Below, piece by piece: positions 1-7,826 of a stretch of 64,000 nt of DNA; positions within the stretch are counted from its first letter, which is position 1; each line of letters starts with the position of its first letter. This DNA comes from JAQVIJ01 sp041287365 (lineage in GTDB: Bacteria; Desulfobacterota; Dissulfuribacteria; Dissulfuribacterales; DYLC01), in contig JBEULL010000001.1 of assembly GCA_041287365.1 (NCBI GenBank), forward strand, positions 10,842 through 74,841. Direction: 5' to 3'. Both the position numbers and the translations under genes were made by a program. The notes under the pieces are model-generated. The model saw only the letters and a list, made by a program, of their open reading frames with translations, did no database searches and was not told the DNA's origin.

Positions 1-831
1 ACTCAATCAGCTGTCACCTACAATGCCTGCATGGTCACATGTGATTTTGGAACGGCCCGTTCTCCGAAGCCCATCGTCACCGGTGTAGTGTATGACGACA
101 AGGATGGGAACAGCCGTTTCAGTGTGGGAGAAGGCCTTGGTGGAGTTGAAGTGAAGTCTCTGGAGACCGGTCTTCTCACCACCACATTTGCCTCCGGTGG
201 CTACTCCCTGCCGCTTCCTGCAGGCACACACACCCTGAACTTCAAACACCCAACCCTTGGCTCAGTGACAAAAACTGTGACCCTTTTCAGTCAGAACCTG
301 AAAATAGATATAAAAAAGACGGATTTCCCGGTGACACCTGTTGACCTGCTCTCTTCGCAGCAGAATGGTTCCGCTCTCTTGCCGGGGCAGCGGCTGGTCA
401 TTACCATCGGTTCACAGCCTGTTTCGGTATCTTCAGGGGTATCCATCCATTTCGCCTACGGGTTTGAAGCCAATCAGACCGTTTACGCGGTGGTCTTGAC
501 ACCCTGGAATACCCTTTATTTCATGACCGGCACCAACATGTTGCAAAAAGGCCTGATTCCATATACCCTTGGAGCAGGAAGACTGATGGATTTGACCTGG
601 CCGGATATGCGGGTGCTGGATGGTGAGTATGTGGTTTTGGTGGTGGTAACGCCTACTGGTGCAGATCCATTGAACATGCAGACGTGGCTGGACTACAAGA
701 TAGTCCGATTTACTGCAACTAAGAATACTGTTGCCTGCACTATGGATGCAATGCAGTGCCCTGATGGCTCTTATGTGGGCAGGCAGCCGCCTGATTGTTC
801 ATTTGCGCCATGCCCTGTCACAACAAGATAG
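1..831 (+). CDS. Secreted protein with SdrD B/CNA-B-like domain, 5'-truncated
   Basis: The reading frame is open from the first base, so the start lies outside the window; the first ATG visible in frame (position 31) is unlikely to be the true start. The segment at about residues 16-75 has the pattern of an SdrD B-like or CNA-B-like beta-sandwich: a VTGVVYDDKDGN motif, then GEGLGGVEV and a GGYSLPLPAG turn. Such domains occur in exported or surface proteins. The middle part is beta-rich and unrecognised. The last 30 residues hold a cysteine module (CTMDAMQCPDG followed by CSFAPCP) that resembles short C-terminal modules of bacterial lipoproteins and exported proteins. Function unknown; export is inferred. 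Confidence 0.7.
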   Translation, partial: TQSAVTYNACMVTCDFGTARSPKPIVTGVVYDDKDGNSRFSVGEGLGGVEVKSLETGLLTTTFASGGYSLPLPAGTHTLNFKHPTLGSVTKTVTLFSQNLKIDIKKTDFPVTPVDLLSSQQNGSALLPGQRLVITIGSQPVSVSSGVSIHFAYGFEANQTVYAVVLTPWNTLYFMTGTNMLQKGLIPYTLGAGRLMDLTWPDMRVLDGEYVVLVVVTPTGADPLNMQTWLDYKIVRFTATKNTVACTMDAMQCPDGSYVGRQPPDCSFAPCPVTTR

Positions 832-894
832 TGGCTTGATTGTAACGATAAAAAACAACAATGAAATTTCTGATACGAAAAAGGAATAAAAGTT

Positions 895-1383
895 ATGCAT
901 AACCCATTGATAGGTCAAGATAAATTTGTGAGTATCCAATATAGGTTCTCAACTCATGACGGCGAGCTGCCGGCATTTCTATCTCAAGAGCACTCTTCTT
1001 CATTTGTATTCGGCAGGGATCGTATTTTGCCGGTGCTTGAAGAGGCCATCGCCGGACGGACCGTGAATGAAGAAGTCAGCATTCACATTCCTGCTCAAGA
1101 GGCCTTCGGGCCCTATGACCCTGATCTTGTAAACGAGATTTCGGCCTCCAGAGTCAACAATCTGTCATCGTTGAAGGAAGGCGAGGTTTATGAGGAGAGA
1201 GGGCCGGATGGTCAGCCGGTCATGTTTACTGTTCGCAAGATCGGACCGGATTCGGTGACAATGGACTTCAACCATCCTGCGGCAGGCAAGGATATTATTC
1301 TTAATGTGAAGATTCTGGAGGTGCGGGAACCGAGTTTTACCGAATTGATGGCCTCCATGAACCTGTTCAAGGGCGGTGGGTGA
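895..1383 (+). CDS. FKBP-type peptidyl-prolyl cis-trans isomerase, SlyD-like
   Basis: This 162-residue protein fits the SlyD-like branch of FKBP isomerases, which speed proline isomerisation and act as cytoplasmic folding helpers. The N-terminal strand (VSIQYRFSTHDGE), the FVFGRDRILPVLEEAIAG segment and the IPAQEAFGPYDP motif follow the FKBP core, with the chaperone insert-in-flap region after it and the strand NVKILEVREP at the end. It lacks the histidine-rich nickel-binding tail of E. coli SlyD. An AAGGA box lies about 9 bases upstream of the ATG. It is transcribed with tilS, about 100 bases downstream. Confidence 0.85.
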   Translation: MHNPLIGQDKFVSIQYRFSTHDGELPAFLSQEHSSSFVFGRDRILPVLEEAIAGRTVNEEVSIHIPAQEAFGPYDPDLVNEISASRVNNLSSLKEGEVYEERGPDGQPVMFTVRKIGPDSVTMDFNHPAAGKDIILNVKILEVREPSFTELMASMNLFKGGG

Positions 1384-1485
1384 GCGTGCTAAAGGCCATG
1401 ACGCCCGTGAGGCGTATTACAAAAAAGCCTTCAAATTGTCCTTTTTTGCAGCCGTGCTTGTCGGTTTTGAACGCTATTTCCTCTG

Positions 1486-3003
1486 ATGTCCTCTATAAAT
1501 TTCATTCAGGCGGTTGAAAAGGATATTCGCTCTCGAGGCCTTTTCTCTGAAGGGGCCTCCATATTGATGGCGGTTTCCGGCGGCCCTGACTCCGTATGCC
1601 TGCTGCATGTCATGCTTGCATTACAGAAACACTGGGGGTTGAAACTGGCCGTGGCCCACTTCGACCATGCCCTGAGGGGTGAGGAATCCAGGCGGGATGC
1701 GGAGTTTGTAGCTTCCCTGGCAAGTGATGTAGGGCTTCCGTTTTACCTTGGGACAGGTGATGTGAAGGGTTTTGCCCATACCAATCCCATGGGCGTGCGA
1801 TTGAGCACGCAGGATGCTGCAAGACATCTGCGTTACAAATTTCTTTTGCAGACAATGCAACAAATCGGCTTTGAACGTCTTGCCACCGCTCATAACGCAC
1901 AGGATCAGGCCGAGGAATTGCTGTTTCGTTTTTTGAGAGGCAGCGCCATGCAGGGCCTTTGCGGTATTCCCTGGAGGCGTGCGGATGGCATCATAAGACC
2001 GCTTCTCGGCAGGACCAGAGAGGAGATTCTGGCATATCTCGACAGGTTTTCTCTGCAATATGTTACAGACAGCTCCAATCTGACTGTTAAATACGAGCGT
2101 AATCGTATCCGCAATCAGCTCTTACCTCTTTTGCTGAAGGAGTACAACCCTAACCTGATTCATACCCTGTGCCGGACATCTGATATACTGCGGGAAGACG
2201 AGGCAGTGCTAAATGAAATAGCGGCTGGAATCTTTGATTCCTGTGTGACCGTCGGTTCAAGTAAGGTGGTATTGAATCTCAGCAGCTTGCGGGACCAGCC
2301 CGTTTCCATTCGCAGAAGGGTGTATCGAGATGCGCTTTCTCGATTGACCGATGGCCGAGTGCTTGCCCGACTCGTCTTTCAGCATCTGCATGCACTGGAT
2401 AGAATGGCAATGGGACATGCGCCAAATGCCTCCCTGAACCTGCCTTTTAAGATTGTCGCAAGACGTGAATATGATGTTCTGTACCTTTCGATGGAATCGA
2501 ATTCATCTTGCGTGTGTTCGAAAAATAGAGAAGGGGGTTTAGTAAGGAATATGACCGACGGAAAGCCCTGTGCCGTAACTGGACCGGGTATCTGGCAGCT
2601 ACCCTGCGCCTTCATAAGTGTCGGCATCTCGTTACATAACCCATCGTCAGCGGCCCGATTATGGACGCTTTTGGATTATTCTCCATATGATTATATGCAG
2701 GGCCGAAACATTTCGTTCCTTCCGCGCTGTCTCTGGATGAATGGAGACAAGATTGTCTTTCCCATCTATCTCCGCAGCAGGCGCAGGGGTGACCGTTTCA
2801 CGCCTTTCGGCCATGTTCATGCCATGAAATTGAAGGATTTTTTTATATCCAGAAAAATACCGATGAATTTGAGGGACCGACTCCCTGTTTTGGTATCCGA
2901 TTCCAACGAGATAATGGCAGTAGCCGGAGTGGAGATAAGTGAGGCTTTCAGAGTGACGGAAACAACGCGAAACGTCATTCGAATTTCGTTACAGATTCAG
3001 TAG
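1486..3003 (+). CDS. tilS: tRNA(Ile)-lysidine synthetase TilS
   Basis: TilS attaches lysine to the wobble cytidine of the CAU anticodon of tRNA-Ile, which changes its identity to AUA decoding. The PP-loop ATP pyrophosphatase motif SGGPDS is at residues 31-36, followed by the AHFDHALRGEES segment, the AHNAQDQAEELLFRFLRG motif and the ERNRIRN motif, all typical of TilS. The protein is 505 residues; the C-terminal third (RSRRRGDRFTPFG, then KLKDFFISRKIP) matches the TilS C-terminal substrate-binding domain. No strong ribosome-binding site precedes the ATG. The ftsH gene often found beside tilS is absent; the next gene is convergent. Confidence 0.95.
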   Translation: MSSINFIQAVEKDIRSRGLFSEGASILMAVSGGPDSVCLLHVMLALQKHWGLKLAVAHFDHALRGEESRRDAEFVASLASDVGLPFYLGTGDVKGFAHTNPMGVRLSTQDAARHLRYKFLLQTMQQIGFERLATAHNAQDQAEELLFRFLRGSAMQGLCGIPWRRADGIIRPLLGRTREEILAYLDRFSLQYVTDSSNLTVKYERNRIRNQLLPLLLKEYNPNLIHTLCRTSDILREDEAVLNEIAAGIFDSCVTVGSSKVVLNLSSLRDQPVSIRRRVYRDALSRLTDGRVLARLVFQHLHALDRMAMGHAPNASLNLPFKIVARREYDVLYLSMESNSSCVCSKNREGGLVRNMTDGKPCAVTGPGIWQLPCAFISVGISLHNPSSAARLWTLLDYSPYDYMQGRNISFLPRCLWMNGDKIVFPIYLRSRRRGDRFTPFGHVHAMKLKDFFISRKIPMNLRDRLPVLVSDSNEIMAVAGVEISEAFRVTETTRNVIRISLQIQ

Positions 3004-3008
3004 GTTAT

Positions 3009-3028
3009 GGGCATGATTGATTATGCCC
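3009..3028 (+). terminator. Weak hairpin after tilS
   Basis: A perfect 6-bp inverted repeat (GGGCAT and ATGCCC, 8-base loop) begins 6 bases after the tilS stop codon. It is not followed by a T-run, so intrinsic termination is doubtful. It lies in the 114-base convergent gap between tilS and the RlmI-like gene, in which nothing else was recognised. Confidence 0.3.
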
Positions 3029-3117
3029 ACACAGTCTCTGTTCTTTATGTGACAGCAAAATCACTCTATTTAATCGCATAGACATTTGAAGTTAAGGCGA
3101 AACTATGACAGACTGTC

Positions 3118-4323
3118 TCACTCCACCTCACAGACCAGCCCCTTGAGATACTGGCCCTCGGGAAAACTCAAGAGCACCGCATGATCCGATGCCTGAAACA
3201 GATGCCTTTGAATACGTGCCTCACGTCTGGCATCCAGGGCTGCATCAGCCACTATCTTCTGAAAGAGTTCCGCACTCACCAAGCCCGAGCAGGAAAAGGT
3301 GACGAGGATACCTCCTGGTTTCAGGAGCTTGAAGGCAAGCAGATTGATGTCCTTGTAACCACGAGCGGCCTTTTCCAGTTGGTGCTGGTTCTCCGCAAAT
3401 TTTGGTGGATCGAGGATGATCATATCAAAAAACATACCGCGGTCTCGAAATGTGCGCAGGCAATGGAACACATCCTTCTGCAAATTTTCGAAATCATCAG
3501 AGTCAATCCAGTTCAAATACAGATTTTTCGAGGCAAGTTCGAGGGCATCACCGGAGGTATCTAAATTTATAACCCGCTTTGCACCAGCCTTTACTGCAGC
3601 CACAGCAAAGCCACCAGTATAGGAAAAGCAGTTCAAAATCTCCCGGTTATGAGTATATTCCGCCACTATTTTGCGGTTTTCCGCCTGATCCAGATAAAAA
3701 CCCGTCTTGTGGCCGTTTCGCACATCCACCAGAAAATGATAATCGCCTTCCCAAATTTCTATGAGTTCTGGCGGCTCGTTGCCGGCCAAAAGCCCCTTTT
3801 GAAGCAAAAGACCTTCCTTGAGCCTGACCTCCGCATCCGAACGCTCGTAAATCCCAGGGGGCTGCAAGATACCTTCAAGCCCCTGGACAATGGCATCCTT
3901 CCAGCGCTCTACGCCAGCGGACAAAAACTGACACACGAGATAATCCCCATATTTATCCACTATGAGACCAGGAAGCAAGTCCGCCTCAGCGTTGATGAGC
4001 CTGCATGCATGAGGCAGGACGCCATCTCGCATGCGACGATTTACGGCCTTTTGAATTCGACGATGAAAAAAATCGGCATCTATCTTTTCAGAGACATCGA
4101 AGGTCCAGACTCGAAGACGTATCTGTGACTGAGGCGAAAAGGCGGCAAGGCAAAGAAAATTGCCCGATGAGTCACAAATCGCCACGGCATCCCCTGTTCG
4201 GGGGTTGCCATCCATTGAAGCCACAGCCCCAGAGAACACCCATGGATGCCGGCGCAAAAGCGAGCGTTCCTTTCCTGGCTTGAGACGGGCAACAGGCAAC
4301 CCTTTCATCTCACAAACATCCAT
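3118..4323 (-). CDS. Class I SAM-dependent 23S rRNA (cytosine-C5) methyltransferase, RlmI-like
   Basis: This 401-residue protein has an N-terminal PUA RNA-binding domain (about residues 12-85, beginning VARLKPGKERSLLRRHPWVF) and a C-terminal Rossmann methyltransferase domain. The SAM-binding loop LNCFSYTGGFAVAAVKAGAK and the catalytic LDPPKF motif are intact. The arrangement and length match RlmI (YccW), which methylates a cytosine of 23S rRNA, and related RlmK/RsmI-like enzymes; the exact target base cannot be assigned. An in-frame ATG five codons downstream is an alternative start. It is the last gene of the minus-strand run that begins upstream at ilvD, though separate promoters are likely. 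Confidence 0.88.
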   Translation of the reverse strand: MDVCEMKGLPVARLKPGKERSLLRRHPWVFSGAVASMDGNPRTGDAVAICDSSGNFLCLAAFSPQSQIRLRVWTFDVSEKIDADFFHRRIQKAVNRRMRDGVLPHACRLINAEADLLPGLIVDKYGDYLVCQFLSAGVERWKDAIVQGLEGILQPPGIYERSDAEVRLKEGLLLQKGLLAGNEPPELIEIWEGDYHFLVDVRNGHKTGFYLDQAENRKIVAEYTHNREILNCFSYTGGFAVAAVKAGAKRVINLDTSGDALELASKNLYLNWIDSDDFENLQKDVFHCLRTFRDRGMFFDMIILDPPKFAENQHQLEKAARGYKDINLLAFKLLKPGGILVTFSCSGLVSAELFQKIVADAALDARREARIQRHLFQASDHAVLLSFPEGQYLKGLVCEVE

Positions 4324-4384
4324 ACGCTATTCTAACGTTTCTTAACTTTTTCTATTTTCTCGACATATATCATGTTCATGTATT

Positions 4385-6070
4385 TCAGCGAGTCAGGCCG
4401 CGATAACGCATTCTATGGGGCTGGTCAGCCGCAGCACCAAGCCTTTTTCTGCGGTTTTCTTCATACTCGCTGAAATTGCCATAGAACCACTCAATATGAC
4501 CATCTTCCTCAAATGCGAGAATGTGTGTTGCCACCCTGTCCAGAAACCAGCGGTCGTGGCTAACTATCACAGCACACCCTGCAAAGCTCTCCAGGGCCTC
4601 TTCCAGTGCTCGAATGGTGTTCACATCCAAATCGTTGGTGGGTTCGTCGAGCAAAAGCACATTGGCGCCCGTGGTCAACATCTTCGCCAACTGCACTCGG
4701 TTGCGCTCTCCACCAGACAGGTCTTTGACCTTTTTTTGTTGATCAGCGCCCAAAAAATTGAAACCAGCCACATACCCCCTGGAATTCACCTTGTAATTGC
4801 CAAACTGAAAGAACTCAGCGCCGCCCGATATCTCCTCCCACACCGTATTTTCACCATTCAGACTGTCTCGAATCTGCTCCACATAGGCCATCTTGACGGT
4901 AGAACCGATCTCGATACTACCGCTGTCAGGGGTCTCGACACCTGCTATCAGTTTCAAGAGAGTGGATTTTCCGGCCCCATTGGGCCCTATGACACCCACC
5001 ATACTGCCGGGTGGTACATTGAAGCTGAAACCATCGAACAACCTGTAACCGCCATAACCCTTTGAAACATCACGAAAATTGATTACCACATCCCCAAGAC
5101 GAGGGCCTGGTGGAATATATATTTCCCGATCCTCTCTGGCCTTTTCATACTCTTGGCTCAGGAGTTTTTCATAGGCGTTGATGCGCGCCTTACCCTTGGC
5201 CTGACGGGCCTTGGGTGCCATGCGAATCCACTCCAGTTCCCGCTGCAGGGTCTTCTGCCGCTTGCTCTCCGTCTTTTCCTCCTGGGCCAGACGCTGCTGT
5301 TTCTGTTCCAACCAGGAGGAGTAATTGCCCTTCCATGGAATACCATGCCCGCGGTCCAGCTCCAGAATCCACTCGGCCACATTGTCCAGAAAATAACGGT
5401 CGTGCGTAACGGCTATAACCGTCCCCTTATACTGCTGAAGATGATGCTCGAGCCAGGCCACGGACTCGGCATCCAGATGATTGGTAGGCTCGTCCAGAAG
5501 CAAAATATCGGGTTCGGTCAAAAGCAGGCGGCACAGAGCCACTCTACGCCTTTCGCCGCCAGAGAGGTTGGCCACAGGCGTTTCCGAAGGCGGACAGCGC
5601 AGGGCATCCATGGCCAATTCCAGCTTATTATCCAGGTTCCAGGCATCGTGCTTATCCAGTTCTTCCTGCACTCTGGCCTGCTCTTCCACCAGGGCATCTA
5701 TGTCCGCATCAGGGTCTGCAAATGCCGTGTTTATCTCCTCGAACCTCTTCATCAGGGCCAAAACAGGCGCGACCGACTCCTCCACCACCTCTTTCACGGT
5801 CTTGGATAAATCCAGCTTCGGCTCCTGTTCCAACAGACCTACCGTATAACCCTTGGAAAGCACGGTCTCTCCCAAAAAATCCTTATCCACACCTGCCATG
5901 ATGCGCAGCAGGGTACTCTTACCGGAACCGTTAAGACCCAGCACACCTATCTTTGCCCCGTAATAAAAACCCAAAGTTATATCTTTCAGGGCATACCGGC
6001 TCGGTGGATATACCTTGCTCACCTTCAGCATGGAATAAATCACTTTTTGATCGTTTGTTTCTTTGGCCAT
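4385..6070 (-). CDS. ettA: Energy-dependent translational throttle protein EttA (ABC-F)
   Basis: This 561-residue soluble ABC-F protein has two ATPase domains and no membrane segments. Domain 1 has Walker A GLNGSGKST (residues 45-53), signature LSGGERRRVAL and Walker B LLLDEPTNHLDAES. Domain 2 has Walker A GPNGAGKST, signature LSGGERNRVQLAK and LLLDEPTNDLDVNT. Length and the arm/linker region (ELEWIRMAPKARQAKGKARI) fit EttA, which binds the ribosomal E site and gates the first peptide bond according to the ATP/ADP ratio. An AAAGGAAG box precedes the ATG. The adk terminator lies between it and adk, so it is probably transcribed partly on its own. Confidence 0.93.
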   Translation of the reverse strand: MAKETNDQKVIYSMLKVSKVYPPSRYALKDITLGFYYGAKIGVLGLNGSGKSTLLRIMAGVDKDFLGETVLSKGYTVGLLEQEPKLDLSKTVKEVVEESVAPVLALMKRFEEINTAFADPDADIDALVEEQARVQEELDKHDAWNLDNKLELAMDALRCPPSETPVANLSGGERRRVALCRLLLTEPDILLLDEPTNHLDAESVAWLEHHLQQYKGTVIAVTHDRYFLDNVAEWILELDRGHGIPWKGNYSSWLEQKQQRLAQEEKTESKRQKTLQRELEWIRMAPKARQAKGKARINAYEKLLSQEYEKAREDREIYIPPGPRLGDVVINFRDVSKGYGGYRLFDGFSFNVPPGSMVGVIGPNGAGKSTLLKLIAGVETPDSGSIEIGSTVKMAYVEQIRDSLNGENTVWEEISGGAEFFQFGNYKVNSRGYVAGFNFLGADQQKKVKDLSGGERNRVQLAKMLTTGANVLLLDEPTNDLDVNTIRALEEALESFAGCAVIVSHDRWFLDRVATHILAFEEDGHIEWFYGNFSEYEENRRKRLGAAADQPHRMRYRGLTR

Positions 6071-6087
6071 TTTTCTTCCTTTATATC

Positions 6088-6125
6088 AAAAAAACAGGCT
6101 TGACCCGCTTTGTGAGGATCAAGCC
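6088..6125 (-). terminator. Rho-independent terminator after adk
   Basis: Read on the minus strand, GGCTTGA and TCAAGCC form a perfect 7-bp stem with a 15-base loop. It is followed by TG and then seven T residues (6088-6094). It lies 37-75 bases past the adk stop and just before the ettA ribosome-binding site. Confidence 0.75.
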
Positions 6126-6162
6126 CTTTAATCACAACAAACAATAATTTTGCACAGCGAGA

Positions 6163-6822
6163 TTAAGCGACGCCTATACCCTTGAAGATAGCCTGAGTGA
6201 TGGAATCCACGGAACCCACTCCATCGATTCTGACATATTTGGGTGCATTGGCATCGCCGGTAGCCTGCCAGTTCTTGTAGAAACTTATGAGAGGCTCTGT
6301 CTGGGCATGATAGACCTCGAGTCTTTTGCGCACGGTCTCTTCCTTGTCGTCATCGCGCTGAATAAGTGGCTCGCCGGTCACATCGTCCTTGCCTTCCACC
6401 TTGGGGGGATTGAAAACCACATGGTATGTCCTGCCTGAGGCCAGGTGCACGCGTCTGCCGCTCATGCGTTTGATAATCTCTGCATCAGGGACATCGATAT
6501 CCACAACATAGTCGATCTTAACGCCAGCAGCCTTCATGGCCTCGGCCTGAGGAATGGTGCGGGGAAAGCCGTCAAAGAGAAAGCCGTTCTTGCAGTCGTC
6601 CTGCTGAATACGATCCTTGACCAAACCGATGATTACATCGTCAGGTACCAATCCGCCTGCATCCATATATTTCTTGGCCTCGAGACCCAGAGGCGTGCCT
6701 GCCTTCAATGCAGCCCTGAGCATGTCACCAGTGGAAATCTGTGGAATGCCGAGCTTTTCCTTGATACGATTCGCCTGTGTGCCCTTGCCGGCACCAGGGC
6801 CACCCAATAGAATGATGCGCAT
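6163..6822 (-). CDS. adk: Adenylate kinase
   Basis: Adk interconverts ATP plus AMP and two ADP. The P-loop GGPGAGKGTQ is at residues 7-16, the AMP-binding segment STGDMLRAA follows, then DGFPRTIPQAEAM and the LID region beginning SGRRVHLASGRTYHV. The LID has no zinc-binding cysteines, so this is the long, zinc-free form. The ATG at 6822 is preferred over a start five codons upstream because GGAGG lies 8 bases before it; this gives 219 residues, close to the usual 214-220. A terminator follows the gene. Confidence 0.96.
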   Translation of the reverse strand: MRIILLGGPGAGKGTQANRIKEKLGIPQISTGDMLRAALKAGTPLGLEAKKYMDAGGLVPDDVIIGLVKDRIQQDDCKNGFLFDGFPRTIPQAEAMKAAGVKIDYVVDIDVPDAEIIKRMSGRRVHLASGRTYHVVFNPPKVEGKDDVTGEPLIQRDDDKEETVRKRLEVYHAQTEPLISFYKNWQATGDANAPKYVRIDGVGSVDSITQAIFKGIGVA

Positions 6823-6941
6823 GTTTCGATCCTCCAATCAGTTGATTTTTATAAACAGCCATGGGGTTGTTTTATAATCAAAAAAACAAAAAAAGCAATA
6901 ACGGAACGACAAAATATCAAAGAGGTGGCCCCTTCTTTCTC

Positions 6942-7826
6942 TCATGAAGTTGAGGCATGTAGTGCCTTGATTGCAGCCCTCTTTACTGCCATGGCGGGAT
7001 CGTTGGCAAGACACCGCAATTCCTGGGCGTCAAGCCTGCCTTGTCTGGCAAGTATCTCCACGGCTGTAGCCCTTATCTCCTGATCCTCATGCGTCAAAAG
7101 ACCGCGGAATTCGTTCTCGTAACCGGGCATTTCGAACTGTTTCAACAGGGCCATAAGCCCTGGCTTGATATCCTCGTCGCCGAATTGCAATTCTTTCAGA
7201 TACAATGCGACAATTTCAGGAGAGGTCTCATGAAAACGCCACAGATTCAGCAAAATGACCTTTTTGACCTCCTTCGAACAGGTGACAAGCCTGTCCATGA
7301 GGAGTCTGACCACACGCTTTTCATGCAGATTACACAGGGCTGCAATGGCGATCTCCTGTATTTCCTGATTGTCATCATAAATACATTCGATAAGCGGCAG
7401 GGCCGCCACGAGATTCCCCTCCCATCCGATGGCCAGAATGGCGCGAACACGACGCTCATGGTCTCCATGGGCCACATCGGACAACAAACGTGACAACAAC
7501 TGCTGAGGATGGTTCAAAAAAGGACCGATTACGCTCAGATGAACGGCGGCATAGTCCTTGATTTCATCGGATGCATCGCTCTCCTGCATGAGCTCGTAGA
7601 TGGGCAGGGCCGTCTCTTCCTTGACAAAGGCCCCCAACACAAAAAATATCTCTCTGCATATAGAGATATCCAGAATACGAAGCGCCCTCAGAAACAATGC
7701 CACAGCCTCCTTCTTCTCTCGAGCGAAACGATTCAAATCCACTAGATATGCCCTGACAAGGGCCGTGATACGTTCTTTGGGATCGAAAACCACCACACTC
7801 ATGGCATTTACATCAAAGACCTTCAA
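6942..7826 (-). CDS. HEAT-repeat protein
   Basis: This 294-residue all-helical protein has repeated pairs of helices (for example EIQEIAIAALCNLHEKRVVRLLMDRL and the terminal EIRATAVEILARQGRLDAQELRCLANDPAMAVKRAAIKAL) typical of HEAT or armadillo repeats, which serve as protein-binding scaffolds. No signal peptide or catalytic motif is visible. The TTG start at 7826 overlaps the stop of the upstream ribonuclease gene (TTGA), which suggests translational coupling; an ATG at 7802 is an alternative start. The partner and function are unknown; the coupling hints at a role with the nuclease. Confidence 0.75.
   Translation of the reverse strand: MKVFDVNAMSVVVFDPKERITALVRAYLVDLNRFAREKKEAVALFLRALRILDISICREIFFVLGAFVKEETALPIYELMQESDASDEIKDYAAVHLSVIGPFLNHPQQLLSRLLSDVAHGDHERRVRAILAIGWEGNLVAALPLIECIYDDNQEIQEIAIAALCNLHEKRVVRLLMDRLVTCSKEVKKVILLNLWRFHETSPEIVALYLKELQFGDEDIKPGLMALLKQFEMPGYENEFRGLLTHEDQEIRATAVEILARQGRLDAQELRCLANDPAMAVKRAAIKALHASTS

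Noticed and set aside
1384..1485. Small gene between the FKBP gene and tilS
   Set aside because: A frame from ATG 1399 runs into tilS with no motif and no ribosome-binding site, so it looks spurious.
4415..5065. Long open frame on the plus strand opposite ettA
   Set aside because: Antisense to a well-defined ABC-F gene, rich in His, Gln and Leu as expected from the reverse complement of coding DNA.
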